Positions 42,801 through 51,190 are shown, counted from the stretch's first letter. The stretch is DNA of 64,000 nt from an uncultured Desulfuromusa sp. (GCF_963675815.1 NZ_OY776574.1:1916001-1980000); one strand, 5' to 3'. Numbers and translations are program-made. The notes: generated by a model not told the origin, from the letters alone.

Positions 42801-42921
42801 CAAAGAACTGGAAGAAAAAGCCCGGCGCAATTCACTGATGGGTGCAAGCGAAATTATTGAAAGGATCAGAAACTTATTTGATAAAGTCGCGACGCAGCTT
42901 AAGCGGGAAAAGGCCATATGA
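39844..42921 (+). CDS. BarA-like hybrid histidine kinase (HisKA-HATPase-REC-REC-HPt)
   Basis: This 1025-residue membrane kinase has TM1 (about 12-34), a periplasmic sensor (about 35-268, Cache-like; DGYYSVVDGNGKVFFSTG), TM2 (about 270-292), HAMP, and a coiled coil. HisKA has phospho-His in MSHEIRTPMNG, HATPase has GNAIKFT, DTGVGM and GTGLGLAI, REC1 has Asp in VILDMHMPNMDG, REC2 has Asp in IIFMDCQMPRMDG, and HPt has His in HIAHSLKSSSANLGA. All phosphorelay residues are present. It follows the PstS-like gene by 22 bp and overlaps the REC-GGDEF-EAL gene by ATGA, so ligand binding, phosphorelay and cyclic-di-GMP output are encoded as one unit. Confidence 0.94.
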   Translation: MRCSIKRKFLLGQTIAIVASVVLLGSSFFYAIYINFRSIQDDNLTVVAESLAEHLTLCLKGKIELMERIDTHEYHKNYRDPVLLKELAELHQSMPVLSWVSREGKEEVKVVDGQMSAELSSFSEAPWLKRLLENPNHVIINGPLISPELEKTSIEFLIARFKYFGDEFMGILRGAISFTDLTEMETARKKVWEDGYYSVVDGNGKVFFSTGPQNIVGQQLSSVFSFGSSNFSKATIDDIETLNFWSPVHLTGWKIVVTVPFTEVTSIPNKIALLSVAVAFLSILLGIAIASYLATPIVEDIHAIQEHASDVASGRLDQRLSVSSAEELKALGESINWMTANIARHHSELTESKNQALTLAAEADAASRTKSQFLANMSHEIRTPMNGVLGMAEMTLETDLTTEQRQAIETIRTSGEALLSIINDILDFSKIEAGKLEIESINFNLTALVEDVCQLLAQQAHSKGLELIVDIAEDVPTNVTSDPSRIRQVLTNILGNAIKFTKSGEVIVSIRTLQTTESDSLVSFKVMDTGVGMSEDIQKNLFQPFTQADGSTTRKFGGTGLGLAISKHLTTMMGGKIGCQSHEGKGSEFWFTLPLKKSTGTYIVAKTPADALSGYRALVIDDNETNRKLLGQQLSSWNVDQQTADNGIEGLTLLHQAIEDGKPFDLVILDMHMPNMDGLEVARLIKKDKNLRDTKLVMLTSVGIRGDAMLAKQVGIKVYLTKPVRQIDLYNTLATLVKEETTADDGLITQYNLEKDYTRFNAKVLLAEDNLVNQQVAKGVLRKLGCQVELAIDGTQAASLAETNKYDIIFMDCQMPRMDGYEATEVIRRQEQSRGSGRTPIIALTANALSGDREKCLMAGMDDYISKPFSQKRIADILEQRLPKELLQRDNIEPLRHKVSTVLEDAHPQDDLIDYAALDVIRGLQTDDSPDLLTQIIDLFLNETPDQITQLQKAFDSHDASTMRHIAHSLKSSSANLGAMPLAKLFKELEEKARRNSLMGASEIIERIRNLFDKVATQLKREKAI

Positions 42922-44702
42922 ATACTAACGAAACAAATCTCAACGCTCCCTTGATACTGATTGTTGATGATGAAATAGCATCACGTTTGCTGATGTGTGC
43001 CAGTCTGAAAAAAGCAGGATTTCGCGTTGCTGAAGCAGAAGATGGTTTGATGGCGGTTAAAGAGTTTGAAAGCCTGCAACCGGATGCAGTCTTACTTGAT
43101 GTTATGATGCCCAAGCTTGATGGTTTTGATACCTGTCGTGCCATTCGCAAATTGAAAGGAGGAGAAAACACTCCGATTCTTATGGTGACCGGCTTGGACG
43201 ATATTGAAGCAATCAATAAAGCTTTTAATTCAGGAGCAACTGACTTTATCACAAAGCCTATCAATTGGACTGTCCTCAATTTTCGGATCAAATACATGTT
43301 GCGAGCCAGTGATGCCTTTTATGATGTCATCAACAAACAAAAACAAATTCAAAAGCTGGCATTTTTTGACCATTTAACCGGGTTGGCTAACCGTTCCATG
43401 TTTAAGGACACTTTAGAGATTGCCCTGGCTGAAAGTGCCAAGGAAGAATCGCAATTGGCCGTCTTATTCATGGACCTTGATCGTTTTAAAACAATCAATG
43501 ACACCTTGGGCCATCATGTCGGAGATTATTTACTCAAAGGCGTTGCTGAGCGAATCAGCTATTGTATCCGTGAAGCAGATGTTTTCAGCCGTTTGAGCCA
43601 TAGAAATACCAAGCATTACGTATCGAGGCTGGGAGGTGATGAATTCACCATCATGCTTCCAAGGCTTAAAAATCCGGAAGATGCCGGTCTGGTTGCTCGA
43701 CGGATTAAGGAAAGGTTGGCAGATCCTTTTGTAATCGACAATACGGAGATTTATATATCGACGAGTATCGGGATCAGCATCTTTCCCCTCGATGGAACCG
43801 ATGCGGAAGTGTTAATGAAGCATGCTGATCTGGCCATGTACCATGCCAAAGAGAAAGGCAAAAATAATTTCCAGTTTTATAAGAAGGCGCTGAACGTAAA
43901 AGCGCGTGAACGTCTGGATTTCGAAAATACCGTCCGTAAAGCCGTCAAACAAGAACAATTTGAACTTTACTATCAACCTCAGATTGATTTAAATACCGGT
44001 TCCATTATCGGGGCTGAAGCGCTAACCCGTTGGAATCACCCGCAACATGGGGCGATCTCCCCGGCAAAATTCATCCCGGCAATCGAGGAACTGGGACTCA
44101 TTGTCCCATTCACGGACTGGGTTATTCGTCAAGTCGGAAAGGATCGATTCGCTATGGCTGATCTCGGGGTTGAGGTTGAGCGTATTGCCATCAATATTTC
44201 CAGCAAGCAGTTCACTCAGCAAAAAATTCCACAAAAAATTAATGACGCTCTACAACCATTTGGTTTAAATCCCCAGTTTCTTGAACTGGAACTGACAGAG
44301 TCAGTATTGGCACATCAGGATAAGGAAACCCTTGCGATTTTAAGTCAAATCAAAGAGATGGGGATGTCTATTTCGGTGGATGATTTTGGAACCGGATACT
44401 CTTCCATGGTTTATCTGAAAAGCTTGCCGATTGATGTTGTCAAAATTGATCGTTTTTTTATCAAGGATCTCCTCGTAAGCCGTAAGGATGCTGCCATCGT
44501 TAAAGCTATTATTTCCATGGCTCACAGCATGGAAATGAAAGTTATTGCTGAAGGCATTGAAAAGCATGAGCAGTATGAGGTCCTCAAGACAATGGGTTGT
44601 GATTATGGTCAAGGCTTTCTTTTCAGTGCCGCAATAACCCAGGATGAATTTTCAAAAACAATTTATAACAATGAGATCTTGATGAAGAAAAAGGTGTGCT
44701 GA
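42918..44702 (+). CDS. Response regulator with GGDEF and EAL domains
   Basis: This 594-residue cytoplasmic protein has a receiver (about 10-130; IVDDE, Asp in VLLDVMMPKLDG, Lys in DFITKPIN), GGDEF (about 150-320) and EAL (about 330-585). The active loop RLGGDEF is intact, but the segment between READ, the usual position of the inhibitory site, and GGDEF is lengthened by about 12 residues (SRLSHRNTKHYV). The EAL domain keeps GAEALTRW, AINISSKQF, ELELTES, DDFGTGYSSMVYL, KIDRFFI and EGIE and should hydrolyse cyclic-di-GMP. Its start overlaps the hybrid-kinase stop, so phosphate from the HPt probably controls the balance of the two activities. Confidence 0.94.
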   Translation: MNTNETNLNAPLILIVDDEIASRLLMCASLKKAGFRVAEAEDGLMAVKEFESLQPDAVLLDVMMPKLDGFDTCRAIRKLKGGENTPILMVTGLDDIEAINKAFNSGATDFITKPINWTVLNFRIKYMLRASDAFYDVINKQKQIQKLAFFDHLTGLANRSMFKDTLEIALAESAKEESQLAVLFMDLDRFKTINDTLGHHVGDYLLKGVAERISYCIREADVFSRLSHRNTKHYVSRLGGDEFTIMLPRLKNPEDAGLVARRIKERLADPFVIDNTEIYISTSIGISIFPLDGTDAEVLMKHADLAMYHAKEKGKNNFQFYKKALNVKARERLDFENTVRKAVKQEQFELYYQPQIDLNTGSIIGAEALTRWNHPQHGAISPAKFIPAIEELGLIVPFTDWVIRQVGKDRFAMADLGVEVERIAINISSKQFTQQKIPQKINDALQPFGLNPQFLELELTESVLAHQDKETLAILSQIKEMGMSISVDDFGTGYSSMVYLKSLPIDVVKIDRFFIKDLLVSRKDAAIVKAIISMAHSMEMKVIAEGIEKHEQYEVLKTMGCDYGQGFLFSAAITQDEFSKTIYNNEILMKKKVC

Positions 44703-44782
44703 TTTCCCAGTAAGGGAACCCAACGGTGAACACTTTGATCTCTTTATTCAACGGCAGGTTTCGAGATGAATCTCTGAAGACT

Positions 44783-45460
44783 TCAGTGGATCTCTTTCCA
44801 TTCCATTATCCCGGCTCGAGAAAAGCGATAAACCTTTTCTGTTAATTCCCTGATTTCTTCCTCTGATTCCGGAGGAGGGAAATTGAATCTTTCCAGAACC
44901 GCCCTCCCTATTTCCTGCTGAATGCACAGCATGATGGTCATATTAGCCAGGGTCCCAACTTCACGGTCTTCGGGGGGACGATTGATCATGATAGCAATAA
45001 TGTGGACCAGCTCACCGCGAACCTTTGTGAATACGAGATCGACCAACTGATTCAAGGCAATACTGGGGTGAATAATTTCCCGGGTCACTAACTTGGAAAG
45101 ATAAGGATGAGCCGGTCGTCGAATGAGGGTTAATCGCAAAAAATAAAAGATCCACTCTTTCAGTGCCGGCTCCGGATCTGCAAATTGTTGAAAATTGGGA
45201 GGTGGGTCTTGATTCACCATCTCTCTGTGGGGGGCGATCAGTGCTTCTCGATAGAGTTGCTCTTTGTCACCAAAGTAATACGTGACGGCTCCGAGATTGA
45301 CCTTCGCTGTCTGGCAAATTTCTCTCAGATTTGCACCTTTAAATCCATATTCTGCAAAAGCTTGCCCAGCAGCAGTCAACAATCTGGAACGGGTTTCAAG
45401 CGCATCACGCCGCTTGGGGAGAGTTCTTCGCTTGGTTCTGTTTTTGGTGACCTGTGGCAT
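44783..45460 (-). CDS. TetR-family regulator (CecR-like)
   Basis: The 225-residue repressor has an N-terminal HTH (about 25-75; RLLTAAGQAFAEYGFKGANL, NLGAVTYYFGDKEQLYREAL) and a C-terminal ligand domain with YLSKLVTREIIHPS, resembling CecR (YbiH), which controls the ybhGFSR exporter in E. coli. It is transcribed away from a homologous export operon, with palindromes between. The start at 45460 (MPQVTKN) has GGGAAG upstream; an ATG at 45478 adds six residues. Ligand unknown; drugs or metabolites exported by the operon are likely inducers. Confidence 0.88.
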   Translation of the reverse strand: MPQVTKNRTKRRTLPKRRDALETRSRLLTAAGQAFAEYGFKGANLREICQTAKVNLGAVTYYFGDKEQLYREALIAPHREMVNQDPPPNFQQFADPEPALKEWIFYFLRLTLIRRPAHPYLSKLVTREIIHPSIALNQLVDLVFTKVRGELVHIIAIMINRPPEDREVGTLANMTIMLCIQQEIGRAVLERFNFPPPESEEEIRELTEKVYRFSRAGIMEWKEIH

Positions 45461-45518
45461 GAAACTTCCCTTATGCATATGTTTGACTTTGGCCCTGAGT
45501 CATTGTATTCTTTTTAAG

Positions 45519-45534
45519 TTATACATTTGTATAA
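45519..45534. promoter_or_regulatory. Candidate TetR/CecR operator
   Basis: TTATACA-TT-TGTATAA is a perfect inverted repeat of seven bases each side. It lies 58 bp upstream of the regulator start and between the divergent transcription units, the expected place for a shared operator. Confidence 0.6.
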
Positions 45535-45539
45535 GTTAC

Positions 45540-45553
45540 AGCGTTTGAACGCT
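45540..45553. promoter_or_regulatory. Second inverted repeat in the divergent region
   Basis: AGCGTT-TG-AACGCT is an inverted repeat of six bases each side, just before a good ribosome site (GGAG) at the small reading frame beginning at 45564. It may be a second operator half or a leader hairpin. Confidence 0.35.
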
Positions 45554-45563
45554 GGAGTAAACT

Positions 45564-45782
45564 ATGAAGTTCATTCTCTTTCTTCGCGTTGCTGAAATTT
45601 TCATTTCCGGCGCTCGGAAATCCGCACAACTGACAGAAGAAATCTACTTCTCAGGCCAGAAAGTTGTTGTGCCGGTCATTGATTCCCAGCTTGAATTTGT
45701 TTCAATAGAAAAAACTCTGATGTCTGATGCTTTCCCGTCAAAACGTCTTGGAGCAAACTGCTCTCGGCTATCGGGTCCATAG
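45564..45782 (+). CDS. Small hypothetical reading frame ahead of the export operon
   Basis: A 72-codon frame starts MKFILFLRVAEIFISGARKS behind GGAG at a good distance. I do not recognise it. It has no membrane segment or known motif. It lies in the leader of the export operon. A second short frame (ATG at 45727) overlaps it in another phase and ends with TGA overlapping the next gene's ATG (ATGA at 45873). One or both may be translated leaders or the remnant of a decayed gene. Confidence 0.3.
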   Translation: MKFILFLRVAEIFISGARKSAQLTEEIYFSGQKVVVPVIDSQLEFVSIEKTLMSDAFPSKRLGANCSRLSGP

Positions 45783-45872
45783 TGGCGGGTGGAAAGTTTT
45801 GAATCGTGATAGCTCTGGTGCAGGAAGCATTATTGTCCGCACTGAAAACTTCATTGACAAAGGTTTACAACA

Positions 45873-46916
45873 ATGAAAAAGAAAATATTGACTCCTGTGG
45901 TCATCATCGTTGTTATTGCTTCTGTGGCTTGGGGAACTTGGGAATGGTTGGGATCTCAAAAGGACCCCGGTTCCGCTTTAACCCTATATGGAAATATCGA
46001 AATCCGCGATGCAAGGTTGGCTTTTACAGAGCAGGAAATCGTTTCCGAAGTGACCGTGAATGAAGGGGATACGGTGGTTGCCGGCCAGGTGTTGGCGCGA
46101 CTGAAATCGCAACGCCTTCACGATCAATTAAAGGAAGCCCAGGCTCAGCTGGAGGCCCAATCCCAGATTGTCCACCGGCTTGTAAACGGTACCCGCGCCC
46201 AGGAAATCAGGCAGTTTAGAGCAGAGTTGGAGGCCGCCGGAGTCCGGTTAAAAAATGCCGAAAAAAATGCCCGGCGGTTAGAAAGTACAGCCGCAAGTGG
46301 AGCCAGCAGTCAGCAGGTTCTCGATGACGCACACGCGGCAGTTGAGATAGAGCGAGCTCAGCTCAATGTCCGCCGACAGGCCTATAATCTTGCCGTTGAA
46401 GGGCCACGTTCAGAGGATATTGCAGAAGCCCGGGCGCGTCTGGAGGCCAACCGTGCTCACCTGGCCTATCTCAATACCCGTTTGGAAGAGACAGTTCTCA
46501 AGTCACCATCAGCAGGTATTATCCAGAGCCGAATCCTCGAACCGGGCGAAATGGCCGGACCGACCCGACCGGCATTTGTGCTTGCCCTTACGGATCCCAA
46601 GTGGGTTCGTGCCTATGTCTCCGAGCCTGATTTAGGTCGGGTAAAAGAAGGGGTAAACACAAAGGTGTCCAGTGATTCCTGGCCGGATAAAAAGTTTTCC
46701 GGTCAGGTCGGCTTTATCTCTTCAATTGCGGAATTTACTCCTAAAAGCGTGGAGACCACTGATCTGCGCACCAAACTGGTCTATGAAGTCCGTATCTGGG
46801 TAGATGACCCGAATAACCAGCTGCGCCTGGGAATGCCGGTCACGGTCGAGTTTGAGACCGAAACAGCAACACCGGCATCACGACTGGATAGCACCCGAAA
46901 GACTGCTGCACATTGA
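45873..46916 (+). CDS. HlyD/YbhG-family membrane fusion protein
   Basis: This 347-residue periplasmic adaptor is anchored by an N-terminal membrane helix (ILTPVVIIVVIASVAWGTWEWL). It has a lipoyl-like half (FTEQEIVSEVTVNEGDTVVAGQVLARL), a long coiled-coil hairpin (about 80-205) containing the YbhG/YhiI-type GTRAQEIRQFRAELEAA and GPRSEDIAEARARLEAN, the second lipoyl half (ETVLKSPSAGIIQSRILEPGEMA), and a beta-barrel domain. It would connect the ABC pump encoded next to an outer-membrane channel. No TolC-like gene is in the window. Confidence 0.92.
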   Translation: MKKKILTPVVIIVVIASVAWGTWEWLGSQKDPGSALTLYGNIEIRDARLAFTEQEIVSEVTVNEGDTVVAGQVLARLKSQRLHDQLKEAQAQLEAQSQIVHRLVNGTRAQEIRQFRAELEAAGVRLKNAEKNARRLESTAASGASSQQVLDDAHAAVEIERAQLNVRRQAYNLAVEGPRSEDIAEARARLEANRAHLAYLNTRLEETVLKSPSAGIIQSRILEPGEMAGPTRPAFVLALTDPKWVRAYVSEPDLGRVKEGVNTKVSSDSWPDKKFSGQVGFISSIAEFTPKSVETTDLRTKLVYEVRIWVDDPNNQLRLGMPVTVEFETETATPASRLDSTRKTAAH

Positions 46917-46942
46917 TGTTCTTCTGTATGAAAAGGTAAAAG

Positions 46943-48712
46943 ATGGGCACTCAAAAAGCCAATGATCTTCTTCTTCAGGCAACGCAGCTGACAAAGAATT
47001 TTACCCCCAAGGGACAATCAGAAGTGATGGCGCTCCATGATCTTTCACTTGAAGTGCGCCAGGGAGAGGTTGTCGGGGTGGTCGGACCAGACGGCGCAGG
47101 GAAGACCACGCTGCTACGACTCACCGCAGGTCTTTTGCTCCCCAGTTCCGGAACGATCAGTGTTTTGGGTTTTGATTGTGGTTTGGAGGCTATCGAAATC
47201 CAGAGCCGGGTGGGCTATATGCCTCAGCAGTTTGGCCTTTATCAGGATTTAACGGTTCAGGAAAATCTGGACTTTTATGCTGATCTGCAGGGCGTCCCGG
47301 GGCGTGAACGGGGAGAACGCTTTAAAAAGCTTTTGCATCTGACCGGATTGGCTCCGTTTACAGAACGTCGGGCAGGAAAACTCTCCGGAGGGATGAAGCA
47401 AAAACTCGGGTTATCCTGCGCTCTGATCAAGTCCCCGGAGATGTTGCTGCTTGATGAGCCGACCGTCGGGGTTGATCCGGTCTCACGACGTGATCTGTGG
47501 CAAATCGTTTATCAGATGGTGGCAGAAGAGAATATCGGCGTGCTGGTTGCGACGTCTTACCTTGACGAGGCTGAACGATGTCATCGCGTCATGGTGCTCC
47601 ATCAGGGGCGTATGCTTGATCAGGGTGATCCGGGTTCCTTTCGGGAAAAATTACGGACGCGGGTTTACACCCTGGCTCCACGCAATGCTCGGGAAGCGCG
47701 TTCTCTGCAGTCGCTACTGGCCTCCAAAGGAGAGGTTCTTGATGCGACCATTCATTCCGGCGAGGTTCGCTGTGTGCTGCGTGAAGGTGCGCAGATTGAA
47801 TCTCTGATTGCTGCAGAGAATCATTCCCGGGTTCGATCCAGCGAACCAAGCTTTGAAGATGCTTTCATGGCAATGGTACCTCGCCCTGAGGATTCCAGTC
47901 CTTTGGTTGATGTCTCTGCAGGGAATCATGGACCCGTTGGTCATGCCGATGAAGTGGTCGTGAAAGCCCGGAATCTGCGGAAAACTTTTGGTGATTTTGA
48001 AGCAGTCAAAGGAATCAACTTTGAAGTCCGTCGCGGAGAAATTTTCGGCCTTCTTGGGCCCAATGGTGCCGGAAAGAGTACGACCTTTCGGATGCTCTGC
48101 GGCCTCTCCAGTGTCACTGCCGGCGAGGTTAATGTCGCCGGACAGGATTTGCGGCGTTCACGCTCACGGGCACGTTCACGCTTGGGATATATGGCGCAAA
48201 TTTTTTCCCTGTATCGTCAGTTGAGCGTGAAAGCCAATCTGCAGTTCTATGGCCAGGCTTATGGGCTTTTTGGCCGGCATCTCCGGGAGCGCATCGCATG
48301 GGCTTTGAACGAATTTGATCTACAAGAGCGTCAAAATGCGAAGGCGGGCGACCTTCCTGGAGGTTATCGACAACGGCTTGCCATGGCCGCAGCACTGTTG
48401 CATGAACCTGCCATTCTTTTCCTTGATGAACCGACCTCCGGAACCGATCCCTTGGCTCGCCGTGAATTCTGGTTGCGCATCAACGGATTTGCCCGTAAGG
48501 GGGTGACTGTGGTCGTGACCACCCATTTTATGGAAGAAGCTGAATATTGCGACCATTTACTGGTCATGTCTCAAGGCACGACCCTGGCTCAGGGGACTCC
48601 TGAAGACATCCGTGGACTGGCCAGGACTGATGCCAATCAGAATCCAACCATCGCAGACGCTTTTATCGCTTTGGCTGAAAAGGAGTCTGCTCAGGAATGG
48701 AGTCCGGTATGA
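46943..48712 (+). CDS. Tandem ABC ATPase (YbhF-like)
   Basis: This single 589-residue protein contains two complete nucleotide-binding domains. The first (about 10-240) has Walker A GPDGAGKTTLLR, signature LSGGMKQKLGLSCAL and Walker B MLLLDEPTVGVD. The second (about 330-580) has GPNGAGKSTTFR, a degenerate signature DLPGGYRQRLAMAAAL, and ILFLDEPTSGTDP. It energises the two permeases that follow. The order adaptor, double ATPase, permease, permease equals ybhGFSR. Its stop overlaps the permease start (ATGA). Confidence 0.93.
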   Translation: MGTQKANDLLLQATQLTKNFTPKGQSEVMALHDLSLEVRQGEVVGVVGPDGAGKTTLLRLTAGLLLPSSGTISVLGFDCGLEAIEIQSRVGYMPQQFGLYQDLTVQENLDFYADLQGVPGRERGERFKKLLHLTGLAPFTERRAGKLSGGMKQKLGLSCALIKSPEMLLLDEPTVGVDPVSRRDLWQIVYQMVAEENIGVLVATSYLDEAERCHRVMVLHQGRMLDQGDPGSFREKLRTRVYTLAPRNAREARSLQSLLASKGEVLDATIHSGEVRCVLREGAQIESLIAAENHSRVRSSEPSFEDAFMAMVPRPEDSSPLVDVSAGNHGPVGHADEVVVKARNLRKTFGDFEAVKGINFEVRRGEIFGLLGPNGAGKSTTFRMLCGLSSVTAGEVNVAGQDLRRSRSRARSRLGYMAQIFSLYRQLSVKANLQFYGQAYGLFGRHLRERIAWALNEFDLQERQNAKAGDLPGGYRQRLAMAAALLHEPAILFLDEPTSGTDPLARREFWLRINGFARKGVTVVVTTHFMEEAEYCDHLLVMSQGTTLAQGTPEDIRGLARTDANQNPTIADAFIALAEKESAQEWSPV

Positions 48713-49839
48713 CTTCTAAAGGACTTTTCCGGATGCGGATGAGGGGTTTTATCCGTAAAGAAATTTTCCAGATTCAGCGTGATCCGAGTAGCATTCTGTT
48801 GGCGCTGGTCATGCCTGTCATGCTGCTTTTTCTGTTTGGTTACGGCGTCTCTCTGAATCCAACCCAGATTCCCGTTGCTCTTGTCGTGGCAGATCAAACT
48901 CCAATGGCCCGAGATCTGGCTGCTCGTTTTGAGCTGTCTCCCTACTTTAAGACGGTATATGTCCGCTCCCCGCAAGAGGCTGAGACGTTGATGCAGGAAG
49001 GGGAGGTTGCTGGGTTTGTGAATTTACAGAACAATCTCAGTGCCAGCCTCTATCATGGAAATGATTCTTCTGTGCAGATGATTGTGAATGGAATCGACGC
49101 AAATCACGCCCAACTCATTCAGGGGTATGTGGCCGGAGCTCTGCAGAAATGGAGTGAAATTCGACAGGCCCGAGGCGAACAGGGGGCAACGTCAGGGGCC
49201 GTCGTGCGTTCGCAATTACGTTTCAACGAAGCGGGAGAAAGCCGAAATTATATTGTCCCCGGTCTTATTGCCGTGATCATGACTCTGATTGGGACTCTGC
49301 TCACTGCGCTGGTGATTGCGCGGGAATGGGAACGCGGGACCATGGAGGCAATTCTGGTGACTCCTCTACGCGTCGGAGAATTGTTACTTGGTAAAATTCT
49401 GCCCTACTTTGGGCTCGGGATGCTGGGGATGCTGTTGTCTGTTGTCGGAGGGGTGTGGATATTTAATGTCCCCTTCCGTGGATCTTTGTTTTTACTGGTT
49501 TTACTCAGTGCGATTTTCCTGTTTGCATCAATGGGTTTTGGTCTGGCGATCTCAGCAGCCGTTCGGGTTCAGTTTGTCGCGGCTCAGATCGCCGTCATTG
49601 CCGGTTTTTTGCCGGCGTTTTTTCTCTCCGGACTCCTTTTTGACCTCGACAGTACTCCAGCGTTTATTCAACTCATCAGCCACGCAGTTGCAGCGCGTTA
49701 TTTTGTTGAGATCAGTCATACGCTGTTTCTGGCGGGCAATATCGGTTCGGTGCTGTGGCCGGCGGGTTTGGCCCTGACTCTCATGGCGATTCTGTTTCTG
49801 GGAGTGGCACGAAGAAAATTGAGCAAACGATTGGAATAA
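48709..49839 (+). CDS. ABC-2 type permease (YbhS-like)
   Basis: The inner-membrane permease of about 376 residues has one N-terminal helix (SSILLALVMPVMLLFLFGYG), a large extracytoplasmic loop (about 50-170), and five C-terminal helices starting at YIVPGLIAVIMTLIGTLLTALVIARE. The segment WERGTMEAILVTPLRVGELLLGK is the ABC-2 signature. The ATG at 48709 overlaps the ATPase stop; an ATG at 48697 would add four residues. It probably pairs with the next permease as a heterodimer. Confidence 0.92.
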   Translation: MTSKGLFRMRMRGFIRKEIFQIQRDPSSILLALVMPVMLLFLFGYGVSLNPTQIPVALVVADQTPMARDLAARFELSPYFKTVYVRSPQEAETLMQEGEVAGFVNLQNNLSASLYHGNDSSVQMIVNGIDANHAQLIQGYVAGALQKWSEIRQARGEQGATSGAVVRSQLRFNEAGESRNYIVPGLIAVIMTLIGTLLTALVIAREWERGTMEAILVTPLRVGELLLGKILPYFGLGMLGMLLSVVGGVWIFNVPFRGSLFLLVLLSAIFLFASMGFGLAISAAVRVQFVAAQIAVIAGFLPAFFLSGLLFDLDSTPAFIQLISHAVAARYFVEISHTLFLAGNIGSVLWPAGLALTLMAILFLGVARRKLSKRLE

Positions 49840-49842
49840 AAC

Positions 49843-50967
49843 ATGAGAATTCTAAGACGAATATTTGCTCTCATTATCAAAGAATTCCGAACAATTCTGA
49901 GTGATCCTAAAAGTCGCGTGGTTGTTATCGGGCCCCCGCTGATTCAATTTTTTGTTTTCGGTTATGCCGCAACCTTCGATGTCAACCATGTGCGTTATGC
50001 GGTCCTTGATCAGGCGCATACGGTCGAGTCGCGCCAACTGTTGGCCAAATTTTCAGGCTCTGACGGTTTTCGACTGGTGGAGACCTTGACAGCGGTCAAT
50101 GAAATCGATCCCGCCATAGACTCTCAAAAGGTGCGGATGGTTCTTTATATCCCTTCAGATTTCAGCAGAAAACTGGCGGCAGGGGAGGCTGCTCCTGTTC
50201 AGGTGATCGTTGATGGCCGTAATTCCAATGTCGCTTTAGTTGCGCTGGATTATGCCAACAGCATTGTTGCCCGCTTCAATCGGGAGCAGAATGTTTTTCC
50301 ACCGGACGACGGGGACTTTTCAGCTCGCCTGGATTTACAGGAGCGCGCCTGGTTCAATGCCAATCTTTTGAGCCGCTGGTACATCGTTGCACCCCTTGGG
50401 GGAACAATCAGTATGGTCGTGGTTATGATTCTCACCAGCTTGTCGGTTGCCCGGGAAAGAGAATTCGGCACTTTTGATCAATTGTTGGTCTCACCTTTTA
50501 CTCCCGGTGAGATCCTGGTTGCCAAATCGGTGCCGGGGATTGTCTTCGGAATTCTCGATTCACTGTTACTTGCGGCAGCCAGCGTTGGTTGGTATGGGGT
50601 TCCGTTTCGTGGGAGTATTGTTGCGCTGATCCTGATCATAGCGCTGTTCATGGTGTCAATTGTTGGCGTCGGTTTGTTGATTTCCTCCATTTCCACCACG
50701 ATGCAGCAGGCTTTGCTGGGATCATTTGTTTTTATCATGCCTGCCGTCATTCTTTCCGGGTTTACCACTCCTGTTGAAAATATGCCTCATTGGTTGCAAC
50801 TGGGCACTCTGGCAAATCCATTGCGCTATGTTGTCAGGGCTTTGCGACAAATCTTTCTTGAAGGCGCTGGAACGTTAGATATCTGGCCTGAAGTGTGGCC
50901 GCTTGTCATTATTGCCGCCATATCTCTGCCACCTGCTGCATGGTTGTTTCGCCACCGTATTGACTGA
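49843..50967 (+). CDS. ABC-2 type permease (YbhR-like)
   Basis: This second permease of 374 residues has the same layout: helix near residues 27-45 (VVVIGPPLIQFFVFGYAATF), a periplasmic loop, then five helices, with the signature REREFGTFDQLLVSPFTPGEILVAK and, near the end, GFTTPVENMPHWLQLGTLANPLRY. It starts 3 bp after the first permease and is followed by a terminator. With the adaptor and ATPase it makes an exporter for hydrophobic drugs or related compounds; substrate unknown. Confidence 0.92.
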   Translation: MRILRRIFALIIKEFRTILSDPKSRVVVIGPPLIQFFVFGYAATFDVNHVRYAVLDQAHTVESRQLLAKFSGSDGFRLVETLTAVNEIDPAIDSQKVRMVLYIPSDFSRKLAAGEAAPVQVIVDGRNSNVALVALDYANSIVARFNREQNVFPPDDGDFSARLDLQERAWFNANLLSRWYIVAPLGGTISMVVVMILTSLSVAREREFGTFDQLLVSPFTPGEILVAKSVPGIVFGILDSLLLAAASVGWYGVPFRGSIVALILIIALFMVSIVGVGLLISSISTTMQQALLGSFVFIMPAVILSGFTTPVENMPHWLQLGTLANPLRYVVRALRQIFLEGAGTLDIWPEVWPLVIIAAISLPPAAWLFRHRID

Positions 50968-50989
50968 AAAATTCTCTAGAGCTTGCTTT

Positions 50990-51029
50990 AAACACATCTT
51001 TTTGGGCCCATGGAAAAGATGTGTTTTAC
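50990..51029 (+). terminator. Terminator of the export operon
   Basis: AAACACATCTTTT and AAAAGATGTGTTT form a perfect 13-bp stem with an 11-base loop, followed by TTACC. It lies 22 bp after the last permease stop. Confidence 0.8.
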
Positions 51030-51190
51030 CTTGGTGTAAATTCGTTTACGATTGAAAATATTGAGGTATTTTTATTTGATATCTTGAGTGGCAACCGTTA
51101 GTGTAACCGACAGGGTTTAAATTTCTGACAAGTCCATCTGAGAGAACCATTTTTTTAAATGGAAATCTCCAATACCTACGGAGGATATCA

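Noticed and set aside
44703..44790. Small palindromes between the REC-GGDEF-EAL gene and the TetR gene
   Set aside because: Short stems (TTCCC/GGGAA, CTGAAG/CTTCAG) without a T-run; too weak to call as a terminator.
51030..51190. TGGCAA before the TAXI receptor gene as a sigma-54 promoter
   Set aside because: No GC dinucleotide occurs at the required ten-base spacing.
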